The notes beneath the pieces are model-generated. The model saw only the letters and a program-made list of their open reading frames with translations. It did not search any database and was not told where the DNA came from. From DUEN01 sp024277095 (lineage in GTDB: Bacteria; Chloroflexota; Anaerolineae; DUEN01), in assembly GCA_024277095.1 (NCBI GenBank), contig JAJRVX010000400.1:1-7425 (forward strand): DNA of 7,425 bases, read 5' to 3'. Made by a program: the position numbers and the translations under genes. This document shows positions 1 through 6,827 of this stretch, piece by piece. Every line of letters begins with the position of its first letter. Position 1 is the stretch's first letter.

Positions 1-8
1 AAATGTGT

Positions 9-37
9 TTGACACGGCCGATCCTGGCACCTATAAT
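9..37 (+). promoter_or_regulatory. Consensus sigma-70 promoter for the response-regulator gene
   Basis: TTGACA at 9-14 and TATAAT at 32-37 are separated by exactly 17 bp, so both hexamers and the spacer match the housekeeping sigma consensus. Transcription would start near 43-45, leaving a leader of about 75 nt before the ATG at 120. No operator-like palindrome overlaps the hexamers, so strong constitutive expression is the simplest reading. The match is seen directly; activity is inferred. Confidence 0.85.
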
Positions 38-119
38 TCTATCCCAGAACGGCCTGTGCAGGAGAGCATTTCGGTCCAGCGAGGGTCACGAAGAGGTCAT
101 GAAAAGGCCATAGGCGCCT

Positions 120-1364
120 ATGCTCACGTATGAACAATTCGTGCAGAACTTACGGGATGCCCTGAATCATCTCTATGATCCCCACCGACTACGCCGTAAT
201 CCCCTTGCCATCCTGTTCCACGTCGAGGATCGCCCGGACGCCCCCACCGCCCTGCGCAAAGTCCTGACAGAGGCCATCGCATCGCTAAAGCCAACTCCCG
301 ATGTTCCGCCCCAGGCGCGCGCCCGGCGGATCTACGAGCTGCTCCTGTATCGATATGTACAGCAATTCAGCCAGCAGGAGGTAGCCGACCAGCTCGGATT
401 GAGCGTGCGTCACCTTCGGCGGGAGCAGGCGGCGGCGTTGGATATCCTGGCCGCCCGATTATGGGAACAGATCTCCCCGGATAGCGGGCTGCCCGGAGAG
501 GCATCCTCATCACGGTCCCTGGCCTCCCACACCTCCCCCGAAGCGCCTCTCCACGAGGAACTCGCCTGGCTCCAGGATGCCCCCGTCGAGCAACCGGCCT
601 CCCTCCCGGATGAGCTTACGGCCGTGCTTAACCTGGCGAGCTCCATCGCGACCCAACATGAGGTCCACCTGGAGACTGCGCTGGAGAAAGACCTGCCTCA
701 GCTCCCCATGCACGCCGTAGCATTGCGCCAGATGCTCCTCGGCCTGCTCACCGTCGCCATCCACCGGGCGCCGGGAGGGATCATCCACGTCTCAGCACAC
801 CCGCACCGATGGGAGATCGAGATCCGAATCGTGGCTACCACACCTCGACCGGGGCCTCGACCGGTCATGGACGAGGACGTCGCCAACCTGGACATCGTCC
901 AGCGGCTGGTGGACCTGTGTGGAGGGCGCCTGGAGCTCCTCCACGATCCGCCCGGGTTCACCAGCAGGCTGATCCTCCCCGCCCTGGAACAGCTCCCCGT
1001 CTTGGCCATCGATGACAACGCCGACACATTGCAACTGCTGCAACGTTATGTATCGGGCACACGCTACCACCTGATCGGCGTACAGGACCCAGAGGAAGCC
1101 TTCCCGCTGGCGGAACAGTGCTCTCCTCAGATCATCGTTCTGGACGTGATGATGCCCCACACGGATGGATGGGAGATGCTGGGACGCCTGCGCCAACACC
1201 CGGCGACGGGACGTATCCCGATCATCGTGTGCACAATCCTGGCCCAGGAGGAGCTGGCCCTCTCCCTGGGCGCCAGCGGATTCGTCCGAAAGCCGCTCAC
1301 CCGGCAGACGTTCCTTGCCGCGCTCGATCAGCAGATCGCTTGGACGACGACAGCATCTCGCTGA
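120..1364 (+). CDS. HTH / decayed histidine-kinase ATPase / receiver-domain regulator
   Basis: This 414-aa cytoplasmic signalling protein has three parts. Residues about 60-117 form a helix-turn-helix of the sigma-70 region 4 type (FSQQEVADQLGLSVRHLRRE, 83-102). Residues about 165-288 resemble a HATPase_c fold but lack its catalytic boxes: the N-box is LLGLLTVAI (206-214), without the Asn, and no DxGxG loop is present. Residues about 292-408 are a complete CheY-like receiver with acidic pair D298/D299, phospho-acceptor D342 in LDVMMP, T372, and K391 in KP. The protein therefore probably receives phosphate but has no kinase activity of its own; whether it binds DNA is inferred from the HTH alone. 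The ATG at 120 has only weak Shine-Dalgarno pairing (AAAAGG, 12 nt upstream), but the N-terminus looks family-like. The 3' end overlaps the convergent kinase gene, a plausible partner, by 68 bp. Confidence 0.85.
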   Translation: MLTYEQFVQNLRDALNHLYDPHRLRRNPLAILFHVEDRPDAPTALRKVLTEAIASLKPTPDVPPQARARRIYELLLYRYVQQFSQQEVADQLGLSVRHLRREQAAALDILAARLWEQISPDSGLPGEASSSRSLASHTSPEAPLHEELAWLQDAPVEQPASLPDELTAVLNLASSIATQHEVHLETALEKDLPQLPMHAVALRQMLLGLLTVAIHRAPGGIIHVSAHPHRWEIEIRIVATTPRPGPRPVMDEDVANLDIVQRLVDLCGGRLELLHDPPGFTSRLILPALEQLPVLAIDDNADTLQLLQRYVSGTRYHLIGVQDPEEAFPLAEQCSPQIIVLDVMMPHTDGWEMLGRLRQHPATGRIPIIVCTILAQEELALSLGASGFVRKPLTRQTFLAALDQQIAWTTTASR

Positions 1365-3537
1365 GCGACTGGATGCAGGTCACGAGCTCGCGTGCCGACA
1401 ACCCGCCCCCTCGGGTGACGGTCAGCGTGCTGCTCACGATGGGCTCTCCCATGGGATCCTTGGCGGAGATGACCACCACGGGGACTCGCTGCAAGTCGGG
1501 GTCTTGGCTCTTCATCTGCAACACTTCGAAGCCGTTCATCCCGGGCATGACCAGGTCCAGAAGCATCACATCCGGCCGCCGCTCCCTCAACAGGCCGAGC
1601 GCCTGCTGCCCGGACGACGCCCGCAACACCCGATACCCCCGCCCGGCCGAGGCCAACATCCGGCTGAAGAGCTGCAACGCCTCCGGATCGTCGTCCACCA
1701 GGAGCACCGTGCGCACGTCACCCCCCAGATCCTCCAGCACGGAAAGCAAGACATCACGCGTCACCGGCTTCACCAGATATCGCACAACCCCCAGTCGCTC
1801 TGCTGCCTCATCCTCGCCGGGCACCCAACAGGTCACAGCAGGCGTGTCATAGGGCAACTCCGCCAGATGCTCCAGTGCAAGAGGGCGTTGCCTCAATGAG
1901 GGATCGTTTACGATCAACGCCTGAGCCGGGGATCGGGCCATCTCCTCCAACGCCTCCTCCACAGCCCGAACGGGGACGAGTTCCACATTGTCCATATACC
2001 AGCTCAGCAGGCGATGCAGGGTTTGCCCCTGCTCCAGCACGACGAAGCGCGGCAGAGGCTTGGGGGAGGGCGCCTTGGAGCGCCGGGTGCGCGCCTCATA
2101 GGGATGATAGGCGCTGAACCAGCGGGTCACACCATCCCCGGCCGCGGGGATGAGCGACGGAACGGCAAGCGGGAGACTGAAATACACCGTCGTTCCCACG
2201 CCCACCTCGCTCTCCAGCCACATCTTGCCGCCGTGCATCTCCACAAAACGCTTACTGATGCTCAGCCCCAGACCACTGCCGCCATGGCGACGCCGTATCG
2301 AGTTGTCCAGCTGATAGAAGGGCTCGAACAGCTTCTCCTGGTCCCGCAGGGCGATGCCTGGGCCCGTATCCGCCACACTGACCAAGACCTCATCCTCTTC
2401 CCGCCAGACGCGCACCTGCACCCCGCCTTGGTCGGTGAAGCGTCCCGCGTTACTCAGCAAATTCAGGACCACCTGGCGAATCCGGACGGAGTCGCAGAAC
2501 ACCTGTGGAAGATCCGGGGGGATCTCGATCCGCAAGGAGAGCCCTTTCGAATCGAAGAGGGCTCGAACCGCCTGCACGGCAGACTCCACGATCTCCCGCA
2601 TGGAGCTCCACTCCTTGCTGAGCGCCATCCGGCCAGCCTCGATCTGACTGAGGTCCAGCACATCGTCCACCAGGCTGGCCAGATGTCGGCTGTTGCGCTG
2701 AATGGCGGCGATATCGGCCAGGAGAGCGGGCGGCAGCGCGGCGCCGTATACCTGAGGTGCCTGCGTGATCATCTCGCTGAAGCCGATGATCATGTTCAGC
2801 GGGGTGCGCAACTCATGGCTCACGTTGGCAACAAACTCCTCCTTCGCCCGCCGGGCCTCCTCGGCCATCTGAGCCATCGCCTTCAGGCGATCTGACAGCC
2901 GGGCCAGTTCCTGGTTCGCCTGGACCAGATCCTCCTGGGCCTCTTTCAACTCCACTCGCTGCTCCCGGGCCTCCTCCAACAATCGGCGGGCCCGCTCGTA
3001 GCTGGCCCACGACCACTCGATGGCCTGCCGAACGGGATGCAACGAAATCCAGATCAACGCCGTCGTCCCCCAAATCGCCGCCAGAACAGCGACCAGGGAG
3101 ATCCCCTGAATCGCCGGCCACGTACTACTTGTGGCGAACACGAGCAGGCTGCACGATGCGGCCGTGAGGGCCCCACCGGCCGATCCGATCAAGAAAACCG
3201 ACAGGCCGGCGGGCAGCGCGAGCAACGCCGCCACGCTACCCAACGGATACAACCAGAACGCCCACAAAGCGGCGACCACGCATCCCGCAATCAACAACCA
3301 GGCCCCTGCCGGATAACAACGTGCGAGTACTACCCAAACGATGAGCGCCAACACCATCAGGGACATCCCGAGAAAGCTCACCCCCATGCCCAGGCGAAAC
3401 GCCTCTGCTCCCACAAGCAGGACATCTCCGACGGCGAACAGGATCGGCAGGATCACGTAAACGGCCTCCCGCTGCAGCTCCTGCAACGCGGCACGCTGAT
3501 GGATGAAGCTCATCGGAAGAGACATGGATCGGGACAT
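1297..3537 (-). CDS. Membrane hybrid sensor histidine kinase with one decayed and one intact receiver
   Basis: This protein autophosphorylates on His and can pass phosphate to Asp. Numbered from the ATG at 3537 (746 aa): about six hydrophobic helices lie between 24 and 166 with no large extracellular domain, followed by a charged coiled coil (about 178-232). The HisKA H-box is VSHELRTP with H241. The HATPase_c domain has an N-box (LNLLSNAGRF, N363), DTGPGI (390-395) and GGSGLGLSI (419-427). A first receiver-like domain (about 497-606) lacks the acidic pair (LEQGQ), though D545 and KP remain. A second receiver (about 608-730) has DDD (615-617) and acceptor D661 in LLDLVMP; the usual KP is replaced by TRGGG (708-712). 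An upstream in-frame ATG at 3579 would add 14 residues, but GAGGAG lies 8 nt before the 3537 start, so the shorter form is chosen. The signal sensed is unknown; a membrane-linked cue is inferred. Confidence 0.9.
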   Translation of the reverse strand: MSRSMSLPMSFIHQRAALQELQREAVYVILPILFAVGDVLLVGAEAFRLGMGVSFLGMSLMVLALIVWVVLARCYPAGAWLLIAGCVVAALWAFWLYPLGSVAALLALPAGLSVFLIGSAGGALTAASCSLLVFATSSTWPAIQGISLVAVLAAIWGTTALIWISLHPVRQAIEWSWASYERARRLLEEAREQRVELKEAQEDLVQANQELARLSDRLKAMAQMAEEARRAKEEFVANVSHELRTPLNMIIGFSEMITQAPQVYGAALPPALLADIAAIQRNSRHLASLVDDVLDLSQIEAGRMALSKEWSSMREIVESAVQAVRALFDSKGLSLRIEIPPDLPQVFCDSVRIRQVVLNLLSNAGRFTDQGGVQVRVWREEDEVLVSVADTGPGIALRDQEKLFEPFYQLDNSIRRRHGGSGLGLSISKRFVEMHGGKMWLESEVGVGTTVYFSLPLAVPSLIPAAGDGVTRWFSAYHPYEARTRRSKAPSPKPLPRFVVLEQGQTLHRLLSWYMDNVELVPVRAVEEALEEMARSPAQALIVNDPSLRQRPLALEHLAELPYDTPAVTCWVPGEDEAAERLGVVRYLVKPVTRDVLLSVLEDLGGDVRTVLLVDDDPEALQLFSRMLASAGRGYRVLRASSGQQALGLLRERRPDVMLLDLVMPGMNGFEVLQMKSQDPDLQRVPVVVISAKDPMGEPIVSSTLTVTRGGGLSARELVTCIQSLSEMLSSSKRSADRARQGTSAG

Positions 3538-3545
3538 GAACACCA

Positions 3546-3551
3546 CTCCTC
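3546..3551 (-). promoter_or_regulatory. Strong ribosome binding site that fixes the kinase start
   Basis: On the minus strand GAGGAG sits 8 nt before the ATG at 3535-3537. The alternative ATG codons at 3577-3579 and 3571-3573 lie upstream of this site, so they would not use it. The spacing and strength favour the 746-aa product over the 760-aa one. Confidence 0.75.
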
Positions 3552-3581
3552 GCTCAACACCGTACGACGGCATATACATTC

Positions 3582-3597
3582 AGCCAGCAGGCTGGCT
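3582..3597. promoter_or_regulatory. Interrupted palindrome at the kinase transcription start (candidate operator)
   Basis: AGCCAGC (3582-3588) and GCTGGCT (3591-3597) are perfect 7-bp inverted arms around a 2-bp centre. On the minus strand the palindrome begins one base after the proposed -10 hexamer, so it covers the expected start site of the kinase mRNA. A bound dimeric repressor there would block transcription. The symmetry is seen; the operator role is inferred. Confidence 0.4.
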
Positions 3598-3598
3598 C

Positions 3599-3628
3599 AT
3601 TGTACCACCAGAGAGAGTCCGCAATCAA
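3599..3628 (-). promoter_or_regulatory. Candidate sigma-70 promoter for the kinase gene
   Basis: Read on the minus strand, TTGATT (3628-3623) and TACAAT (3604-3599) are spaced by 18 bp; they match the consensus at 4 and 5 of 6 positions. The predicted start is near 3592, giving a leader of about 55 nt before the ATG at 3537. It is the best pair seen between the kinase and ferritin genes on this strand. Confidence 0.5.
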
Positions 3629-3683
3629 CACGTCACATCTTCCGACGGCACATCCAGATTCGTCCCCCCACCACTCTCTCAAT

Positions 3684-3712
3684 TTGACAAACAGAAATAT
3701 TTAGATTATCCT
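3684..3712 (+). promoter_or_regulatory. Candidate promoter for the ferritin gene
   Basis: TTGACA (3684-3689) is a perfect -35 hexamer. A 17-bp spacer leads to TATCCT (3707-3712), a 4 of 6 match to -10. It lies in a clear AT-rich patch (about 3680-3720) within GC-rich DNA. Transcription would begin near 3719, giving a very short leader. The weak -10 would suit regulation by iron or oxidative stress, but no convincing Fur, DtxR or PerR box was recognised. Confidence 0.5.
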
Positions 3713-3736
3713 TTTCTACGGAAAGGAGATTCCACT

Positions 3737-4222
3737 ATGCTGAGCAACCGACTACAGGACGCGATGAACGAGCAGCTGAAAGAAGAGCTGTACTCGGCCT
3801 ATCTCTATCTGTCCATGGCAGCCTACTACGATTCGATCAACCTGGACGGGTTCGCCCATTGGATGCGCGCCCAGGCCCAGGAAGAGGTCGAGCACGCGAT
3901 GAAGTTCTATGAGTTCATCTACGATCGAGGAGGCCGTGTGGCGTTGCAGGCCATCGACCAGCCTCCGATCGAGTTCGAGTCTCCGCTGGCCGCCTTCGAG
4001 CAGGCCCTGGAGCACGAGCAGAAGGTCACGGCTATGATCCATACCCTCTACGCGCAGGCGGTCGAGGAGAAGGACTATCCCAGCCAGAGCTTCCTGCAGT
4101 GGTTCGTGGACGAGCAGGTCGAAGAGGAGAAGACGGCCTCAAGGATTATCGAGATGCTGAAGCTGGTCGGCAACCATCCACCGGGCCTGATCATGCTGGA
4201 TAGGGAACTCGCCCGACGCTGA
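3737..4222 (+). CDS. ftnA: Non-haem bacterial ferritin (iron storage)
   Basis: This 161-aa protein has the usual length of bacterial ferritins. These form hollow 24-subunit shells that oxidise Fe(II) and store it as a ferric mineral in the cytoplasm. The ferroxidase ligands fall at the positions remembered for E. coli FtnA: E17 (KEELYSAYLYLS), E50 and H53 (EEVEHAMKFYE), E94 (EHEQKV), Q127 and E130 (DEQVEEEK). The four-helix pattern is continuous and the short fifth helix near the C-terminus is present. No haem-ligand Met was looked for, and the overall pattern is FtnA rather than bacterioferritin. The ATG at 3737 is chosen because AAAGGAG (3722-3728) sits 8 nt upstream; an upstream in-frame ATG at 3503 would run back through the promoter. 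The gene stands alone between its promoter and a bidirectional terminator. Confidence 0.93.
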   Translation: MLSNRLQDAMNEQLKEELYSAYLYLSMAAYYDSINLDGFAHWMRAQAQEEVEHAMKFYEFIYDRGGRVALQAIDQPPIEFESPLAAFEQALEHEQKVTAMIHTLYAQAVEEKDYPSQSFLQWFVDEQVEEEKTASRIIEMLKLVGNHPPGLIMLDRELARR

Positions 4223-4262
4223 TTTCCATCATCGGAAAGCCACGCGTGAACTCCGAAAACGC

Positions 4263-4292
4263 AAACGAGGCCGCCCATGGGCGGCCTCGTTT
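4263..4292. terminator. Bidirectional terminator between ferritin and the acetyltransferase gene
   Basis: A perfect 30-nt palindrome centred at 4277/4278 forms a GC-rich stem (CGAGGCCGCCC and its complement) flanked by AAA and TTT. The plus-strand side runs into GTTTCT. The minus-strand side runs into GTTTGCGTTTTC. It starts 40 nt after the ferritin stop (+) and 20 nt after the acetyltransferase stop (-), so it can end both transcripts. Confidence 0.85.
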
Positions 4293-4312
4293 CTACGTGA
4301 GCCGGCTTCACA

Positions 4313-5128
4313 TCACCCGGACAATGGCTCGCCTTGTTCCCGCAGCCATTCCCTCCGGGCCTCATCGGACAGAAGATATAGAGGATCCGCGCGCAGCAAC
4401 GGCAGGATCACCTCACGCATTCGACGGGCATCGATCAGGCGAGCATGGGCCTGTCCCACCAATCCCTCTCGCATAGCCCCCGCCCGCCGCAGCGGCCCAT
4501 CCACCCGGGAGAAGCGGCGCTTCCAGCCCCACCAATGCAACCGCCCTGAGACGACGATCTCCCGACCGGCCTCGTCAATCACCACCGCATCCGTAGCGTC
4601 TTCCTGGAGATGATAAGGGACGTCGGCCAGTTCTTCCAGCGCATGCAATGAGGTGTTGCTCTCCTGCGTGCATCCGAGCAGCAAGATATAGCCGCCGCGA
4701 TCCATGAGGCGCACATAGGGACTGCCGGGGCCACACGGCATCGCACATCGCTCGTGCCCGGTCGTATACCACACCGCCCGCTCCCCGATGGCCGTCACGG
4801 AGTGGGTCGGATGCAGGCTGCGTCGGGCCCCAGGCCGCCGGCGAAACGTCTCCGGGATGCGCCCAATCCAGGTGGCACACGGCGTGCGGCGCACATCCAC
4901 GCGCGGCGGCCGGTCCGGTCCATCCGCCGGGGAGCCAGTGAGCGCCGGCATCAGCACCGTGCCCCCCGGCGAAACGACCGCCAACAGGGCATCGATCACC
5001 GTATCCGGGCCGCCCTCCACCCAGCCCAGGCTGCTGAGCGAGGAGTGAACCAGGACGTCATCACCCGGGCACAGCCCCAGCACTCGCAAATCCCTTGCGA
5101 TCTCATCCGCCGTCAGTCCTTCACCCAT
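4313..5128 (-). CDS. Aminoglycoside 3-N-acetyltransferase-family protein (Antibiotic_NAT)
   Basis: This 271-aa protein has the length and motif order of the AAC(3)/YokD-like family, which moves an acetyl group from acetyl-CoA to an amine, classically N3 of 2-deoxystreptamine drugs. Visible motifs are VHSSLSSLGWVEGG (27-40), VSPGGTVLMPA (52-62), HPTHSVTAIG (106-115), CGPGSPY (132-138), LLLG (149-152) and NTSLHALEE (158-166). No signal peptide or membrane helix is seen. The ATG lies inside the end of murE (16-bp overlap), with GGAAGG about 4 nt upstream, so translation is probably coupled to murE. Many chromosomal members have no proven aminoglycoside activity, so the true substrate is unknown; resistance should not be assumed. 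The bidirectional terminator follows its stop codon. Confidence 0.85.
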   Translation of the reverse strand: MGEGLTADEIARDLRVLGLCPGDDVLVHSSLSSLGWVEGGPDTVIDALLAVVSPGGTVLMPALTGSPADGPDRPPRVDVRRTPCATWIGRIPETFRRRPGARRSLHPTHSVTAIGERAVWYTTGHERCAMPCGPGSPYVRLMDRGGYILLLGCTQESNTSLHALEELADVPYHLQEDATDAVVIDEAGREIVVSGRLHWWGWKRRFSRVDGPLRRAGAMREGLVGQAHARLIDARRMREVILPLLRADPLYLLSDEARREWLREQGEPLSG

Positions 5129-6636
5129 CTCCCCTTCCCGTATCCCATCGCCCGCAGGGCCGCCTCCGCGGCCGCCCGCTCATCCCAGGGCATCTTCTCC
5201 GTGCCGTAGATGATGCTCCCCTCATGTCCCTTGCCCAGGAGCAATACCACATCCCCCGGCCGGGCATATCGCAACGCGGCCGCGATCGCCTCGGCCCGGT
5301 CGGCGATCTTCACGTACCCGTCGCCCTCTTGCTTGCCAGCCCGCTCCACCCCGGCAGCGATCTCGTCCAGGATAGCCCAGCGATCCTCCAGACGAGGGTC
5401 CTCGTCCGTCAACACCAGGAAATCGCAATAGCGCCCCGCGATCTCCCCCTGAATCGCCCGCTTTTGGCGGTCCCGCTCTCCGGCGCTTCCGAACACGGCG
5501 ATCAAGCGCCCCTTCGTCAACGGCCGCATGATCCCCATGACCCGCTCGAAAGACTCCGGCGTGTGAGCATAATCCACGATCACGGTGAACGGCTGGCCAC
5601 AGTCCACCGTCTCCATGCGCCCACGTACGCCACGGAAGCGGGCCAACGCCTCCCGACACACCTCCAGAGGCACCCCTTGTGAAAGGGCGGCGGACAACGC
5701 GGCCAGGGCGTTCCCCACGTTGAAGTCGCCGGCGAGCCGCAGCAAGATATCCGTTGTGCCCCATGGCGTATCCACCGTGAACGCCAACCGAGAGGGCGAG
5801 GACACGACGTCACGGGCCCGAACCATCGCCGCGGGATTCTCCCGGGCGTAAGTGATGACCTGCCCCGGCGACCGATCGATGAACATCCCAGCGTGTGGAT
5901 CATCCAGGTTCACCACGGCGGTCTTGGGGATCCCCTTATGCACCGCCTCCCCCAACATCTCAAACAGGCGGGCCTTGGCCAGCCGGTAGGCCTCCACCGA
6001 GCCGTGAAAGTCCAAGTGCTCGTGGGTCACGTTGGTCAACACGGCCACGTCATACTCGCAGGCATCCAGACGATGCAACGCCAGCCCATGAGACGTGCTC
6101 TCGATCACGGCGTACTCGCAGCCGGAGGACACCATCTCGCGCAACAACGCCTGCACCTCCGGCGCCTCAGGCGTAGACTGGCGGGTATCATTATCCCACA
6201 CCCGATCCCCCACCTTGAAGGAGACGGTCGTCATACACCCGGTACGATGCCCTGCAGCCTCCAGGATATCGCTGATCATGGTGGTTGTCGTGGTTTTCCC
6301 GTCGGTACCGGTCACGCCCACGACGCGCAGACGGCGGGCCGGATGGCCATGGAATGCAGCCGCCAGGAGGGCCAGCGCCGCCCGAGAATCGGGCACCTGG
6401 GCCCAGGGCACGGACACATCGGGAGGCGGCGGCTCCTCCGCCATGACGGCCACCGCTCCCCGGGACAACGCATCCGGGATAAAGGCGTGGCCATCCACAT
6501 GGAAGCCACGCACAGCCACGAAGAGATCTCCCGGCCGCACACGGCGAGAATCGTACGCCAGCCCGGAAATCGGGGTATCCATGTTGCCAACTACCTGAGC
6601 GGATGGGATCTCCGCCAGCAGATCACGCAAACGCAT
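5113..6636 (-). CDS. murE: MurE: UDP-MurNAc-L-Ala-D-Glu ligase adding the third stem amino acid
   Basis: This 507-aa Mur ligase adds, with ATP, the third (diamino) residue to UDP-MurNAc-L-Ala-D-Glu in cytoplasmic peptidoglycan synthesis. The N-terminal UDP-binding domain (about 1-100) includes YDSRRVRPGDLFVA (28-41). The central domain has P-loop GVTGTDGKTTTT (107-118), DTRQSTPEA (150-158), ESTSHGL (179-185), TNVTHEHLDFHG (201-212) and the Lys expected to be carbamylated (K221, AKARLF). The C-terminal domain has RGVRGRME (335-342), VDYAHTPES (354-362), FGSAGERDRQKR (382-393), TDEDPR (410-415) and GKGHE (468-472). The residue-selecting motif is EDPR where DAP-adding enzymes usually read DNPR, so the added amino acid is uncertain. 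The ATG is preceded by AAGGGA at 9 nt. Its end overlaps the next gene in the operon. No other division or cell-wall gene lies in the window. Confidence 0.95.
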   Translation of the reverse strand: MRLRDLLAEIPSAQVVGNMDTPISGLAYDSRRVRPGDLFVAVRGFHVDGHAFIPDALSRGAVAVMAEEPPPPDVSVPWAQVPDSRAALALLAAAFHGHPARRLRVVGVTGTDGKTTTTTMISDILEAAGHRTGCMTTVSFKVGDRVWDNDTRQSTPEAPEVQALLREMVSSGCEYAVIESTSHGLALHRLDACEYDVAVLTNVTHEHLDFHGSVEAYRLAKARLFEMLGEAVHKGIPKTAVVNLDDPHAGMFIDRSPGQVITYARENPAAMVRARDVVSSPSRLAFTVDTPWGTTDILLRLAGDFNVGNALAALSAALSQGVPLEVCREALARFRGVRGRMETVDCGQPFTVIVDYAHTPESFERVMGIMRPLTKGRLIAVFGSAGERDRQKRAIQGEIAGRYCDFLVLTDEDPRLEDRWAILDEIAAGVERAGKQEGDGYVKIADRAEAIAAALRYARPGDVVLLLGKGHEGSIIYGTEKMPWDERAAAEAALRAMGYGKGRWVKD

Positions 6637-6645
6637 GTCTCACAT

Positions 6646-6651
6646 TCCCTT
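6646..6651 (-). promoter_or_regulatory. Ribosome binding site of murE
   Basis: On the minus strand AAGGGA lies 9 nt upstream of the murE ATG (6634-6636), supporting that start. No convincing -35/-10 pair for murE was found between it and the divergent gene at 6828. Confidence 0.5.
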
Positions 6652-6733
6652 CACGCCCGGAGACGAAGAGATCCTCCCCTCTCAGTGCCCTCCGCGCCCC
6701 CGCGACGAGATGTGAGGAATCACGCCAGCGATA

Positions 6734-6762
6734 TTGCAAAGGAACCACAGCCGTGCTATATT
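6734..6762 (+). promoter_or_regulatory. Extended -10 promoter for the small gene at 6828
   Basis: TTGCAA (6734-6739) and TATATT (6757-6762) have a 17-bp spacer, and TGC directly before the -10 gives an extended -10 element. Transcription would begin near 6769, with a leader of about 60 nt. Confidence 0.6.
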
Positions 6763-6827
6763 TGGAAGAGAGACGGAAGGGTTCCATCGGCGCTCGACCA
6801 TTATACATCACTCAAGGAGGATACCCA

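Noticed and set aside
99..113. Mini-frame MKRP followed by TAG just before the receiver gene
   Set aside because: It has AAGAGG only 2 nt upstream, which is too close for a good ribosome site. A four-residue frame is easily random and shows no attenuator structure.
2014..2895. Long plus-strand frame opposite the kinase
   Set aside because: It is antisense to the HisKA and ATPase coding region, matches no family, and is explained by GC-rich codon bias.
3538..3579. 14-residue N-terminal extension of the kinase
   Set aside because: The strong GAGGAG site lies downstream of that ATG and serves the start at 3537.
3037..3687. Plus-strand frame opposite the kinase membrane region
   Set aside because: Its Arg/Gln-rich, low-complexity product mirrors the hydrophobic codons on the other strand.
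3690..3712. Possible Fur or PerR box in the ferritin promoter
   Set aside because: The stretch is AT-rich but lacks the needed inverted symmetry, so no regulator can be named.
3503..3736. 78-residue N-terminal extension of the ferritin frame
   Set aside because: It runs through the kinase start and the promoter region. Ferritin homology begins at 3737, which has its own strong ribosome site.
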